A stretch of 64,000 nucleotides of DNA from Ensifer sp. LC11 (GTDB lineage Bacteria > Pseudomonadota > Alphaproteobacteria > Rhizobiales > Rhizobiaceae): contig NZ_MBSO01000011.1 in NCBI RefSeq assembly GCF_001695835.1, forward strand, positions 62,001 to 126,000, in the 5' to 3' direction. Made by a program: the position numbers and the translations under genes. The notes beneath the pieces are model-generated. The model had not been told where the DNA came from and searched no databases. It saw only the letters and a program-made list of their open reading frames with translations. This document shows, piece by piece, positions 54,754-63,686 of the stretch; positions within the stretch are counted from its first letter, which is position 1; each line of letters opens with the position of its first letter.

Positions 54754-55902
54754 GTGTCGCAGCCCGCCCGCAAGATCACAGCCGATGTCGCGCTGGCCGA
54801 AAATGGCGGCGGGCGAAGCTATGTCTTTACCGGCGCGTGGCGTCACGAGACCGCTGAAGCGATGGCAGCGAAGCTTGATCGGCTCGCGCGCAAGGACGAT
54901 GGCATCCGGCAGTTCGACCTCTCCGGCGTGACGGCGATGGATACGGCCGGCGCCTGGATCATCCGGCGCTTCATGACCCGGGTCGCCGGGCCATCGCGCG
55001 ATGACGTTCATTTCGTCGAGGGCGGGCAGCGCTACGTCGAGCTAATCGATGCCCTGCCGGCAGAACTGCGCGCGCCCGAAGGCGGCGGCGAGCGGCTGCC
55101 GCTGTTCCAGCGTATTTTCGCACCGGTTGGCGAAGTCATGGTCGCGACTTGGGACGATATCGTGGCGGCCATGTACATCCTTGGCTCGGCCGTGCGCGGC
55201 GCCCAGCTAAAGCTCGGGCGGCACAGCGGCGTCTCGCCGGCCGCGATCGTTCATCAGATCGACCGGATGGGTGTGATGGCCGTGCCGATCATCACGCTGA
55301 TGTCGTTTCTGATCGGCGCGATCATCGCGCAGCAGGGCGCGTTTCAGCTCCGCTACTTCGGCGCTGAAGTCTTTGTCGTTGATCTCGTCGGCATTCTGCA
55401 ATTGCGCGAAATCGGCGTGCTGCTCACGGCGATCATGATTGCCGGCCGTTCCGGCAGCGCCATCACCGCTGAAATCGGATCGATGAAGATGCGCGAGGAG
55501 GTGGATGCGCTGAAGGTGATGGGGCTGAGCCCTGTCGGCGTTCTCGTTTTTCCGCGCCTTGTTGCGTTGACCGTTGCACTGCCGCTCTTGACCATCATCG
55601 CCAACTTCGCCGCCCTGGTCGGCGCGGCACTGGTTGCCTGGGGCTATTCGGGCATCACGATCCCGACCTTCCTTGCCCGCCTGCAGGAGGCCATCGATTT
55701 CTCGTCCGTCGCCGCCGGCATGATCAAAGCGCCGTTCATGGCGCTGATCATCGGCGTGGTGGCGGCCGTCGAGGGGCTCAAGGTCGGCGGCAGCGCGGAA
55801 TCGCTCGGCCGCCACGTGACGTCTTCGGTGGTCAAGTCGATCTTCGTCGTGATCCTGATCGACGGGCTCTTCGCCATGTTCTACGCATCAATCGATTTCT
55901 GA
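54754..55902 (+). CDS. Mla-type lipid ABC transporter permease with N-terminal STAS domain (MlaE family)
   Basis: 382 residues with a GTG start. Residues about 15-110 are a STAS-like domain (YVFTGAWRHETAEAMAAKLD, then FDLSGVTAMDTAGAWIIRRF), which other species encode separately as MlaB. Residues 125-382 are the MlaE permease, with VMAVPIITLMSFLIGAIIAQQGAFQL and AGRSGSAITAEIGSMKMREEVDALKVMG. The system moves phospholipids between the membranes. It heads a four-gene operon. The upstream in-frame codons contain no other start; a strong GGAGG-ATG at 54714-54724 is out of frame and belongs to the RIME palindrome. Confidence 0.93.
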   Translation: MSQPARKITADVALAENGGGRSYVFTGAWRHETAEAMAAKLDRLARKDDGIRQFDLSGVTAMDTAGAWIIRRFMTRVAGPSRDDVHFVEGGQRYVELIDALPAELRAPEGGGERLPLFQRIFAPVGEVMVATWDDIVAAMYILGSAVRGAQLKLGRHSGVSPAAIVHQIDRMGVMAVPIITLMSFLIGAIIAQQGAFQLRYFGAEVFVVDLVGILQLREIGVLLTAIMIAGRSGSAITAEIGSMKMREEVDALKVMGLSPVGVLVFPRLVALTVALPLLTIIANFAALVGAALVAWGYSGITIPTFLARLQEAIDFSSVAAGMIKAPFMALIIGVVAAVEGLKVGGSAESLGRHVTSSVVKSIFVVILIDGLFAMFYASIDF

Positions 55903-55915
55903 GGCGGACAGTAGC

Positions 55916-56734
55916 GTGAACCCACTCGAGAAGAGGCACGAGGACGACCGGGGGACCGAGGCAAATGGACGGGAATCCGTTCTGTCCGTCCGTGACCTCA
56001 CGGTGGGGTTCGGTTCCAACATCGTGCTCGACAAGCTGAACCTCCAAATCTACCGCGGCGAGATCCTCGGTTTCGTCGGCGCGTCCGGTACCGGCAAGTC
56101 AGTGCTGATGCGTACCGTGCTCAGGCTTCTGGCAAAGCGTTCCGGCAAGATCGAAATTCTCGGCGCAGACTACGACAAGATAACAGAAGCCGAACGCATC
56201 GCCCTCGACATGCGCCTCGGCGTTCTCTTTCAGCACGGTGCACTGTTTTCGGCACTGACGGTGCGCGAGAACATTCAGGTGCCGATGCGGGAATATCTCG
56301 ACCTGCCGCAAAGCCTGATGGACGAGCTGGCCCGAGTGAAGATCGAGCTCGTCGGCCTCGCGCCGGAGGCGGCGGAAAAGTACCCGTCCGAACTCTCCGG
56401 CGGCATGATCAAACGTGCCGCACTCGCGCGCGCTCTGGCGCTCGATCCCGATCTGGTTTTCCTCGACGAGCCGACCTCGGGGCTGGACCCGATCGGTGCA
56501 GCGGAGTTCGACGAGTTGATTGCCAAGCTGCGCGACACGTTGGGATTGACCGTGTATATGGTGACACACGACCTCGATAGTCTCTTTTCCGTCTGTGATC
56601 GTATCGCAGTGCTCGGCAAGAAGAAGGTTCTGGTCGAAGGCACCGTGGAAGACATGCTGGCCTGTGACGATCCTTGGGTGCAGTCCTATTTCAGGGGCAA
56701 GCGGGCCCGGTCGATCGTGCGAAACGATCAGTGA
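55916..56734 (+). CDS. Mla-type lipid ABC transporter ATP-binding protein (MlaF family)
   Basis: 272 residues with a GTG start 13 bases after the permease gene. Walker A is GFVGASGTGKSVLMRT, the Q-loop is LGVLFQHGALFSALTV, the signature is LSGGMIKRAALARAL (the Mla-specific LSGGM-x-KR), Walker B is DLVFLDEPTSGLDP, and the switch is THDLDS. It hydrolyses ATP for lipid movement through the neighbouring permease. The first 22 residues are a charged extension absent from E. coli MlaF, so a later start (for example near SVLSVRDLTV) cannot be excluded. Confidence 0.95.
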   Translation: MNPLEKRHEDDRGTEANGRESVLSVRDLTVGFGSNIVLDKLNLQIYRGEILGFVGASGTGKSVLMRTVLRLLAKRSGKIEILGADYDKITEAERIALDMRLGVLFQHGALFSALTVRENIQVPMREYLDLPQSLMDELARVKIELVGLAPEAAEKYPSELSGGMIKRAALARALALDPDLVFLDEPTSGLDPIGAAEFDELIAKLRDTLGLTVYMVTHDLDSLFSVCDRIAVLGKKKVLVEGTVEDMLACDDPWVQSYFRGKRARSIVRNDQ

Positions 56735-56910
56735 CTTGAGCACCCGCGCTCAAGCGAAATGGCTTGAAGCGGAAGGTGCTTTGTAAATGAAGGTGCTGGA
56801 GCGCCCTTTGCGTTTGAACGCATGGCGCTCTTACAGATCGCGGTCTTGGCACGCATGCGTCGAGATCGGAGCAAGAGCCGGTGAAGCGGCCACGAAGGTA
56901 GTCGGAACGA

Positions 56911-58281
56911 ATGGAAACGAAAGCGAACTACGCCATTGTCGGTTTCTTCACGGTGTTCGTGATCGCCGCCGCCTTCGGCTTTGTCTACTGGATGTCGCAG
57001 TATGGACGAAGCGGCGAGATGGTCGAGCTGGTCGTCAATATTCCGGGTTCGGCCAATGGTCTCTCCGTCGGCTCGCCGGTGCGCTTCAACGGCATCGCTG
57101 TCGGCACGGTCCGCAATCTGGCGATCGACGCCAATGATCCGCGCTACTCGCTGGCACTGACCGAAGTTTCCATTGACGCACCGGTGCTGAAATCGACCAA
57201 GGCGACGCTTGAGGTGCAGGGGCTGACCGGCGCTGCCTATATCGAGCTCAGCGGCGGCCGCAAGGGCGATGAAAACATCCTGAAGACCGCGATCGAGAAG
57301 GGCACCCAGGCACGTATCCTTGCCGACCAGTCGAGCGTCACCAGCCTGCTCGCCACCGCCGACGCGATCATGGACCGCGCCAACGGCGCCATCACCGATA
57401 TCCAGGGCTTTGTGACGGACGTGCGCGGTCCGCTGACCAAGACGATCAACAATGCCGAGAAATTTTCCGACGCGCTTGCGAACAACTCCGGTGCGATCGA
57501 CGATTTCCTGAAGAGTGTGACGGAGCTCTCCGGCTCGGTCACTGCTGCCTCCAAGAAGCTCGATTCGACCCTGGAGTCTGCCGAGACCCTGGTAAAGTCG
57601 GTGGATCCGAAGAAGGTCGATCACATCGTCTCGAACGTCGAGCAGATCAGCAACGACCTGAAGGCGGCCTCGGGCGGCGTTACCGAAACGATCGCCGCGT
57701 TCCGACGCACTGTCGAAACCTACGAGCAGTTCGGCAAGAACGCCCAGAAGACCCTGGAGCGGGTGGATACGCTGGTGGCCTCGGTCGACAAGCAGAAGGT
57801 GGAGCTCTTCGTCAACGACATCTCCGCGGCGACTGCCGACGCGCGCAAGACGGTCGCCAACATCTCGCAGTTCGCAGCAAAGATCACGGCGCGGCAGCAG
57901 GATATCGACCGGACGATCACCGACGTCACGCAGTTGGCGAGCAAGTTGAACGCCTCCGCCAAGCGGGTCGACAGCATTCTCGTCAAGGTCGATGGCTTCC
58001 TCGGCGACGCGGATGCGCCGTCGCTTTCGGCCGAAGCGCGCGCAACGCTCGAATCCTTCCGCAAGATGGCAGACAATCTCAATGCGCAGATCGGGCCGAT
58101 CGCCGACAATCTCCGGCGCTTCTCAGGCTCGGGCCTGCGTGACGTGGAGGCCCTTGTCACCGAGACGCGTCGAACAGTGCAGAGCCTGGAGAACACGATC
58201 TCCACATTCGACAAGAACCCGCAGCGTCTTCTCTTTGGCGGTGAAACGGTAAAACAATATGATGGCCGCACCCGACGCTGA
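56911..58281 (+). CDS. MCE-domain lipid-binding protein (MlaD family)
   Basis: 456 residues. One N-terminal membrane helix (YAIVGFFTVFVIAAAFGFVYWM, about 7-28). The MCE domain is about 38-115: VELVVNIPGSANGLSVGSPVRFNGIAVGTVRNL and ATLEVQGLTGAAYIELSGG. A long helical periplasmic tail follows (about 150-440), rich in Asn, Ser and Ala and probably a coiled bundle, much longer than E. coli MlaD and typical of rhizobia. It would form the hexameric ring that carries lipids between the membranes. The 176-base gap after the ATPase gene holds no other gene. Confidence 0.94.
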   Translation: METKANYAIVGFFTVFVIAAAFGFVYWMSQYGRSGEMVELVVNIPGSANGLSVGSPVRFNGIAVGTVRNLAIDANDPRYSLALTEVSIDAPVLKSTKATLEVQGLTGAAYIELSGGRKGDENILKTAIEKGTQARILADQSSVTSLLATADAIMDRANGAITDIQGFVTDVRGPLTKTINNAEKFSDALANNSGAIDDFLKSVTELSGSVTAASKKLDSTLESAETLVKSVDPKKVDHIVSNVEQISNDLKAASGGVTETIAAFRRTVETYEQFGKNAQKTLERVDTLVASVDKQKVELFVNDISAATADARKTVANISQFAAKITARQQDIDRTITDVTQLASKLNASAKRVDSILVKVDGFLGDADAPSLSAEARATLESFRKMADNLNAQIGPIADNLRRFSGSGLRDVEALVTETRRTVQSLENTISTFDKNPQRLLFGGETVKQYDGRTRR

Positions 58282-58368
58282 GTCGGGCGGGCGTGACTGG
58301 CGTGGGGCCGGGCGGTGTGCTCTCGATCAAGGGTGCGCCAAGGTGTGTGGGACAAGGGTATTGGCAGT

Positions 58369-58983
58369 ATGAGTTTTTCAGGGCTGGTGGGCGTGCGAGT
58401 GACGGGAGCGTGGCGCTCCGCCCTGATTATCGTGCTGGCAGCCGGGATTGCCGGATGCGGCACGCGTGCGGTCAATGACACGTTCAGCCTCTCTGCTTCG
58501 CCTGTCGTCGAAGGACGCGCCTCGACCAGCAGGCAGATCCTCGTGCCGGAGCCGACGGCGCTGAAGGCGCTCGACAGCGATCAGGTCGTTATCCGCCTGT
58601 CCGGCTCCGAGCTGCAGTATCTTTCCGGGGCACAGTGGAGCGACCGGCTGCCGAGGCTGGTTCAGTCGAAGCTCGTGCAGGCCTTCGAAGACACCGGGAA
58701 AATCGGCGGTGTCGGCAAGCCTGGTCAGGGGCTTGCCATCGATTATCAGGTCATCACCGAGATCCGCGCATTCGAGATTTCGACGGAAGGCGCCGATACG
58801 GCCGTCGTCGAGATCTTCGCCAAAATCCTCAACGATCGCAACGGCACGGTCAGGGCGCAGAAGGCGTTTCGCGCCACGGTCGGCGTGAAGGGTCCAGGCA
58901 ACCCGGCCTTCGTCAACGCCATGGATCAGGCCTTTGCCAGTGTTTCGGCCGAGATCGTCAGCTGGACGCTCGGCTCTATCTGA
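58369..58983 (+). CDS. ABC-type transport auxiliary lipoprotein
   Basis: 204 residues from ATG 58369. Its signal peptide ends in the lipobox IAGC (SALIIVLAAGIAGCGTRAV), so it should be a lipoprotein. The remainder is the ABC-trans_aux domain seen with MCE systems (RQILVPEPTALKALDSDQVVIR, then YLSGAQWSDRLPRLVQSKLVQAFED), as in PqiC. It probably docks the MCE protein at the outer membrane. It is the last gene of the operon and its end overlaps the convergent BON gene by 8 bases. Confidence 0.9.
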   Translation: MSFSGLVGVRVTGAWRSALIIVLAAGIAGCGTRAVNDTFSLSASPVVEGRASTSRQILVPEPTALKALDSDQVVIRLSGSELQYLSGAQWSDRLPRLVQSKLVQAFEDTGKIGGVGKPGQGLAIDYQVITEIRAFEISTEGADTAVVEIFAKILNDRNGTVRAQKAFRATVGVKGPGNPAFVNAMDQAFASVSAEIVSWTLGSI

Positions 58984-59248
58984 CGGCCACAGCCTCAATC
59001 CTGTTGAGCACTTCGGCGACGCCGCGCACCTGCTTTACCGCCTTTTTGGCGCGCCCGACCTCATCCTGGCTTGCGACGAAGCCGGCAAGAAGGATCGTAT
59101 TGCCCTTCGCCGTCACCGTGACGTCTGATGCGTCGAGGCCAGGCACGACTGCCAGAAGATGGGCAACGCGGCGCTCCAGTTCCGCCGGGTGATCAGGTTC
59201 CAAGCGCTCGGGTTCATCGCCATAGAATGTCCGCTTCTTGAAAATCAT
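58976..59248 (-). CDS. BON-domain protein, small
   Basis: 90 residues from ATG 59248 (MIFKKRTFYGDEPERLE), with GAGG upstream. The single BON domain is residues about 25-90: LERRVAHLLAVVPGLDASDVTVTAKGNTILLAGFVASQDEVGRAKKAVKQVRGVAEVLNRIEA. BON domains bind membranes or phospholipids. There is no signal peptide, so it may be cytoplasmic. The open frame to 59329 lacks similarity. Confidence 0.85.
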   Translation of the reverse strand: MIFKKRTFYGDEPERLEPDHPAELERRVAHLLAVVPGLDASDVTVTAKGNTILLAGFVASQDEVGRAKKAVKQVRGVAEVLNRIEAVAVR

Positions 59249-59395
59249 CGTGCTCACCTCGCTCCACGAAGGTGAAACGCCCGTAGCTGCTGTTTGTTCG
59301 CCTGTTTCATTCGAAACAGCACGGAACACCCGGCCGTGCCATGTACTGGCTCACGGGCCGGGATCCCGGTGACGATCAGACTGGGGACACATTCA

Positions 59396-59572
59396 ATGCG
59401 CGGTTCTTTTTTCGCCATGGCTCTGGCGACAACGATAGCTCTTGCCTTTGGCGCACCGGCCAAGGCCGGAAACTACAGTTATGGAGGCCGGCAGACCTGT
59501 GTCATCAAGACGGTCAAGACCTACGGCGCCCATGGCAAGGTGGTGATGAAGAAGGTGCGCATTTGCAAATAG
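59396..59572 (+). CDS. Small secreted basic protein with two cysteines
   Basis: 58 residues. A signal peptide (FFAMALATTIALAFGAPAKA) leaves about 34 residues that are rich in Lys, with one Cys near each end of QTCVIKTVKTYG and VRICK, so one disulfide could close a hairpin. I recognise no family. Codon use fits the region. The open frame begins at 59294, but this ATG is the one that gives a signal peptide. Confidence 0.65.
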   Translation: MRGSFFAMALATTIALAFGAPAKAGNYSYGGRQTCVIKTVKTYGAHGKVVMKKVRICK

Positions 59573-59664
59573 CGCCCGCGCATCTTCGGTCACTTGCGAC
59601 TGGAGCGCTTGCAAGATGCTCCAGACGTTACCGGCGGCTCGCAAGATCGGAGTGATTGGCTGAT

Positions 59665-61134
59665 TTAGTCGGAGGGGCCGTCGGCCGCGAGCAACTCCAT
59701 GGCAACGGACATTGCCCGATCCTTGCCGGCGACATAGTCCGCAAAAGTCGGCTGGGTAACGACGTTCGGTTCGAGGGAACCTGCCGGTACGTCATAGATG
59801 TAGTTCAACAGAAAACACGTCATTACTTGCGACAGGCTGCATCCATGTTCCCAGTCGTGAAAGCCGGTGGTGTAGCGGAGCGCAAGTTTCGAATGGGGGA
59901 GAACGGTGAGGCCGCCTTCGCCCCAGAACTGCATCCGGTCGCCCACGGTCTCACCGACGATGGTGACGCGCTTTCCACCATAGTACTTCAGCCACGCGGC
60001 GGTGCTTATCGCAGCGGAGAAGGTGTTGCCGGTGGTCAGTATGAACAGTCGCCCCGTTGATGGCAAAAGCTCCGGCAAACGCCGGGCAAAATCAGCGGAA
60101 AGGACATAATTACCGCCGTTGTTGAACCGCAGGTCGACGATGGCGCTGCGAATTGGTTTTTTAGCCGATTCATCAAGCATGTCGGAAAGATGTCGGGACA
60201 GATCGATCGGTTCCTGGTCCCTAACACGATTGATCTGAACATAGAGCAGGTCGTGTAGAGGATAGGAGTGCCAATAGTTGCGATCGGGGTGGGCGAGATA
60301 GGCCGGCAACGCAACGTCCTCAAGGACATGTCGCCACCCCATGGGCCGGTCGGTTTGGGCGATGGGGCTCAAATCACGGGCGGGCCAGACGTTCGTTTTC
60401 TGTGGCCCTAGCGTGCCGGCAAGCGCTGCGAGCTCGACCGATACGGAGCCGCCATCTGCAAGGCGCATGTCATAGGTGATGCTTGCTGCCGTTTCAGCGA
60501 GGCCGGCTGCATAGAGAAGCTCCGGGGAAATGACGAAGTTTGGCGCGAACTCCTTGGCAAGGTTGGCGGGCCCTCCGACATAGGGCCGCAGCGCCTCCAG
60601 CAAGGCATCCGTCATTTTTCCATTTACACCGAGGATCTCACCTCCGAGCAGGTGGCTTTGACCTTCCGCAGCAGCGACCACGAACAACCCGTCGGCAAAC
60701 CAGCCGAGACGAATTGGCACAGCGTTGAAGCTGCGATCACCAGCAAGGCCGACGACGTTGGTGTGACCGTTGTCGGCGAGTGCCACAGCCTTCGCCACAG
60801 CCATGGCGAGACCGGCCCGATCCAGATCCCCGGCGCGTTGTTCCATCGCGCTGACGGCGAGCGTGAATGCGGCTTTGGTTTCGGGCGTGAAGCTTCGCTC
60901 GATATCCAGCAGATGCCGCAAGTGGGCGATGTCCTGCATGTTTCCTTCCAACTGCGAAGAAGCAGTCTCGACGGGGGCCTTCGGGTAGCTTTTCAGCGTT
61001 GGATAAAGAATGAAGGCGAGCGGTCCGAGTATGAGGATGGCCAACAGTGCGATCGTGATGGCGGATAGCTTGAGCCACCGCCGCAAACGCCGCTTGGGTT
61101 GATCATTGGCTGGTGCCTTGCTCCCTTTCGACAT
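59665..61134 (-). CDS. Membrane-anchored S41-like peptidase
   Basis: 489 residues from ATG 61134 (MSKGSKAPANDQ), with GAGAAGGAC just before it. A basic N-terminus and one membrane helix (LSAITIALLAILILGPLAFILYPTL, about 24-48) are followed by a large outer domain. S41 tail-specific protease features lie at AIVDLRFNNGGNYVLSADFARRLPEL (about 345-370) and LTTGNTFSAAISTAAWLKYYGGKRVTIVGETVGD (about 380-415), with Ser of TFSAA as probable nucleophile. A classical PDZ domain is not obvious. Substrate and partners are unknown. hemF follows in the same direction but far upstream, so they are not cotranscribed. Confidence 0.82.
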   Translation of the reverse strand: MSKGSKAPANDQPKRRLRRWLKLSAITIALLAILILGPLAFILYPTLKSYPKAPVETASSQLEGNMQDIAHLRHLLDIERSFTPETKAAFTLAVSAMEQRAGDLDRAGLAMAVAKAVALADNGHTNVVGLAGDRSFNAVPIRLGWFADGLFVVAAAEGQSHLLGGEILGVNGKMTDALLEALRPYVGGPANLAKEFAPNFVISPELLYAAGLAETAASITYDMRLADGGSVSVELAALAGTLGPQKTNVWPARDLSPIAQTDRPMGWRHVLEDVALPAYLAHPDRNYWHSYPLHDLLYVQINRVRDQEPIDLSRHLSDMLDESAKKPIRSAIVDLRFNNGGNYVLSADFARRLPELLPSTGRLFILTTGNTFSAAISTAAWLKYYGGKRVTIVGETVGDRMQFWGEGGLTVLPHSKLALRYTTGFHDWEHGCSLSQVMTCFLLNYIYDVPAGSLEPNVVTQPTFADYVAGKDRAMSVAMELLAADGPSD

Positions 61135-61630
61135 GCATTCGTCCTTCTCGTTCGATGGTGACTGATCACGTCGCTGCCATCTCGGGACCGGTGTCGCGAT
61201 CTGGATCATGCGCGAGATCCAGGAATTGCAGCCGAACCCGGCGGGGCGGGCGGATTGGGGCAGGGATTGAGATAAATCGGCATGTTTCTTGGCTGGTGCC
61301 AAGCTTTCGCGACACCACGCCTAGTAGATGTTCATGGACGGGGAAAAGAACAATAGGTTGCGGCGCATTTCGAGACGCAAGGGCGCAGCGAACTGGTCGT
61401 GACGGGGGCGCGGCGGGAGAGGCATGCCGGCGCTGGGCCATGGCTTCCCGAGCTGGAAGCGGGGCCCTGCTGGCCTTTGTCCCGATCTCGTCTGTGAACA
61501 CCCCACGTCCGGGGCCGACCACCGAACAATGTCTTGCATCGCGGCTGCCGGCTTCCGACCTGCCGACAACCTGATGCACAAAACCGACCTGACGGAAATA
61601 TCCTCAGATCCGGTCAGCCCCTGAAACGCC
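61135..61630. other. Intergenic region without a supported gene
   Basis: 496 bases between the S41-like gene and hemF. Open frames exist on both strands (61113-61574 rightward, 61166-61579 leftward) but they have Arg/Pro/Ser-rich shadow-type composition and no ribosome site or family. Function not seen. Confidence 0.5.
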
Positions 61631-62542
61631 TTAGGGCCAGCGGACGACCGGCGGCAGGGACGACAGGATCGACTCGACGTTGCCGCCAGTTTTCAGGCCG
61701 AAAATGGTGCCGCGGTCGTAGAGCAGGTTGAACTCGACATAGCGGCCGCGGCGTACAAGCTGCTCGTCGCGATCGTCTTCGGTCCAGGGCGTGTTGAAAT
61801 TGGTGCGGACGATCTTCGGATAGACGAGGGCGAAGGCCTTGCCGACGTCGCGGGTGAAGGCAAAATCAGCCTCCCAGCCGCCCTGTTCTTCCGAGGAATG
61901 CAGCCAGTCATAGAAGATGCCGCCGGTTCCGCGCGGTTCGTTGCGGTGCGGCAGGAAGAAGTAGTCGTCGCACCACTTCTTGAACTTGGCGTGATCGGCA
62001 ACCGCATGACGGCTGCAGGTGATCTCCATGGCGCGGTGGAACAGCTGGGTGTCCGGATCGGTCATGACGCGACGGCGGTTGAGCACGGGCGTCAGATCGG
62101 CACCGCCGCCGAACCAGTTGCTCGTCGTCACCACCATGCGGGTGTTCATGTGAACGGCCGGCACGTTGGGATTGACCGGATGGGCGATGAGCGAAATGCC
62201 CGAAGCCCAGAAGCGCGGATCTTCGGCAGCGCCCGGAATCTGGTTGCGGAATTCGGGCGAGAACTCACCATGGACCGTCGAGGTGTGCACGCCGACCTTT
62301 TCGAAGACACGGCCCTCCATCATCGACATGCGGCCACCGCCGCCCTTGCCATCCTCGCGGCTCCAGTCCTTGGCAACGAAACGACCGGGCGCACGATCGG
62401 AAAGCGGTCCGGTCAACTCATCCTCGACCGTTTCAAAGGCGGCGCAGATCGTATCGCGCAAACCCTCGAACCATGCACGCGCCTCGGCCTTCTTGTCTTC
62501 GATGTCTGCAGGGAGGCCCTGGGGGAGTTGCGGTCGTTCCAT
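61631..62542 (-). CDS. hemF: Oxygen-dependent coproporphyrinogen III oxidase
   Basis: 303 residues from ATG 62542 ([20 protein letters not shown]); the frame is open to 62605. Signatures include [76 protein letters not shown] and [35 protein letters not shown]. It removes two carboxyl groups to make protoporphyrinogen IX using oxygen. The fit is nearly complete over the family's full length. Confidence 0.97.
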   Translation of the reverse strand: MERPQLPQGLPADIEDKKAEARAWFEGLRDTICAAFETVEDELTGPLSDRAPGRFVAKDWSREDGKGGGGRMSMMEGRVFEKVGVHTSTVHGEFSPEFRNQIPGAAEDPRFWASGISLIAHPVNPNVPAVHMNTRMVVTTSNWFGGGADLTPVLNRRRVMTDPDTQLFHRAMEITCSRHAVADHAKFKKWCDDYFFLPHRNEPRGTGGIFYDWLHSSEEQGGWEADFAFTRDVGKAFALVYPKIVRTNFNTPWTEDDRDEQLVRRGRYVEFNLLYDRGTIFGLKTGGNVESILSSLPPVVRWP

Positions 62543-62756
62543 GAAATTACGTCCTGTTGGCGGCTTTTGCCGGCGAAAAGCGGCCGATTCGATTGCGTTC
62601 GCCAAAGTTCACACTTTCGCGCCGATGGCAACGACGGTTTACCGTCTCGGGCAGTCTGTCGCACGGCAAGGTGTAGCTACCGGGAAACTCGCGACCTCAC
62701 AAAGCTCTGGCAATGCGCAATCTGCGCCACTATCTTAGCAGTCAGAGGTATTGCCC

Positions 62757-63017
62757 ATGGCAAGAATACCCGCAGGTCCGCCGCTCGATGGTTTGCGGCG
62801 ACAGATCGCCCGGCACCGCCGGGACAATCCGACACGAGGCGATGGCCTTTTCGTGCGGGAGACCTTTAGGCTCGATCGCAGCGCCGCCCGCGCGAAGGCC
62901 CGGGAATGGTTCGACACCTGGCCGAAGGCGGCCTATTGGACCGAGGTCGAGAGCTGGCGCCAGCTCGACGGCGACGAGATCGAATTCACCATGCGACGCC
63001 TTCCGACCGCCGACTGA
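62757..63017 (+). CDS. Small uncharacterised protein
   Basis: 86 residues from ATG 62757 with AGAGGT before it; an in-frame TTG at 62751 is an alternative. The composition is mixed charged with several Arg residues (LRRQIARHRRDN, and FRLDRSAARAKAREWFDTWPKAAYWTEVESWRQL). No membrane segment and no family that I recognise. Codon bias fits a real gene. Confidence 0.7.
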   Translation: MARIPAGPPLDGLRRQIARHRRDNPTRGDGLFVRETFRLDRSAARAKAREWFDTWPKAAYWTEVESWRQLDGDEIEFTMRRLPTAD

Positions 63018-63140
63018 CCGAGCAACCCCCCGAAATTTCAAGGGCGGCCGACGTTGAAGCGCGGGCCTCCAAATCGCAGTGCCTCAAAACGTGGCTGCGA
63101 CCAAAAAGGGCGCTTTTCGCAGCCCGGTTCTACGCTGCTG

Positions 63141-63611
63141 TCACGGGTGGCCATCGTCATCCATCAGCCGCGGTCCGGCACCTTCCATCGACAGGACGTC
63201 GTGCGGGTTGCGCAAGGGACATTCGCGAAGCGACAGGCAGCCGCAGCCGATGCAGCCCGTCAGATGATCGCGCAGGGCCATCAGGCTGGCGATGCGTTCA
63301 TTCAACTGTTCGCGCCAGCTTTCGGACAATCTGCCCCAATCTTCCACCGTCAGCGGACGATCGTCCGGCAAGACCGACAAAGCGTCCTGAATTTCGGAGA
63401 GCGGGATGCCGGTGCGCTGGGCAACCTTGATGACCGCCACGCGCCGGAGCACGCCACGCGGATAGCGGCGCTGGTTGCCGCGGGTGCGGTTGCTGCGGAT
63501 CAGGCCCTTGGCCTCGTAAAAATGCAGTGTGGAGACGGCCACGCCGCTGCGTTCGGCCACTTCGCCCACCGTCAGTTCCCGTCGCAGTTCGCTGTTTTTC
63601 ACGATTGTCAT
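63141..63611 (-). CDS. soxR: Redox-sensing transcriptional activator SoxR
   Basis: 156 residues from ATG 63611; ATG 63629 lies inside the sox box. It has a MerR-type helix-turn-helix ([27 protein letters not shown]) and a long dimer helix. The [2Fe-2S] ligands are in [14 protein letters not shown] (C-x2-C-x-C-x5-C), diagnostic for SoxR. Oxidation of the cluster by redox-cycling compounds or NO twists the DNA and switches the target promoter on. It is divergent from a flavin reductase gene and shares its promoter region. Confidence 0.97.
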   Translation of the reverse strand: MTIVKNSELRRELTVGEVAERSGVAVSTLHFYEAKGLIRSNRTRGNQRRYPRGVLRRVAVIKVAQRTGIPLSEIQDALSVLPDDRPLTVEDWGRLSESWREQLNERIASLMALRDHLTGCIGCGCLSLRECPLRNPHDVLSMEGAGPRLMDDDGHP

Positions 63612-63619
63612 GATCGCTA

Positions 63620-63650
63620 TTGACCTCAACTAATGTTGAGGTTTTATAGC
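63620..63650 (+). promoter_or_regulatory. SoxR-controlled promoter (sox box with 19-bp spacer)
   Basis: ACCTCAACTAATGTTGAGGT (63623-63642) is a 20-bp palindrome with 8-bp perfect arms and resembles the SoxR box. It sits between TTGACC (-35, 63620-63625) and TATAGC (-10, 63645-63650), with 19 bases between them. Over-long 19-bp spacing is the hallmark of MerR/SoxR-type promoters. Direction is to the right. Confidence 0.88.
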
Positions 63651-63686
63651 ATTGGCTCCATGAGTTCGACAACAGGAGCCTGCCCC

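Noticed and set aside
54722-54931. Short open frame with a strong ribosome site overlapping the permease gene start
   Set aside because: Its start lies inside a repeat palindrome and the protein looks non-natural, so it is not listed as a gene; kept as a finding because of its possible effect on translation.
61113-61579. Overlapping open frames on both strands between the S41-like gene and hemF
   Set aside because: Composition is Arg/Pro/Ser-rich as in non-coding GC-rich DNA, with no ribosome site.
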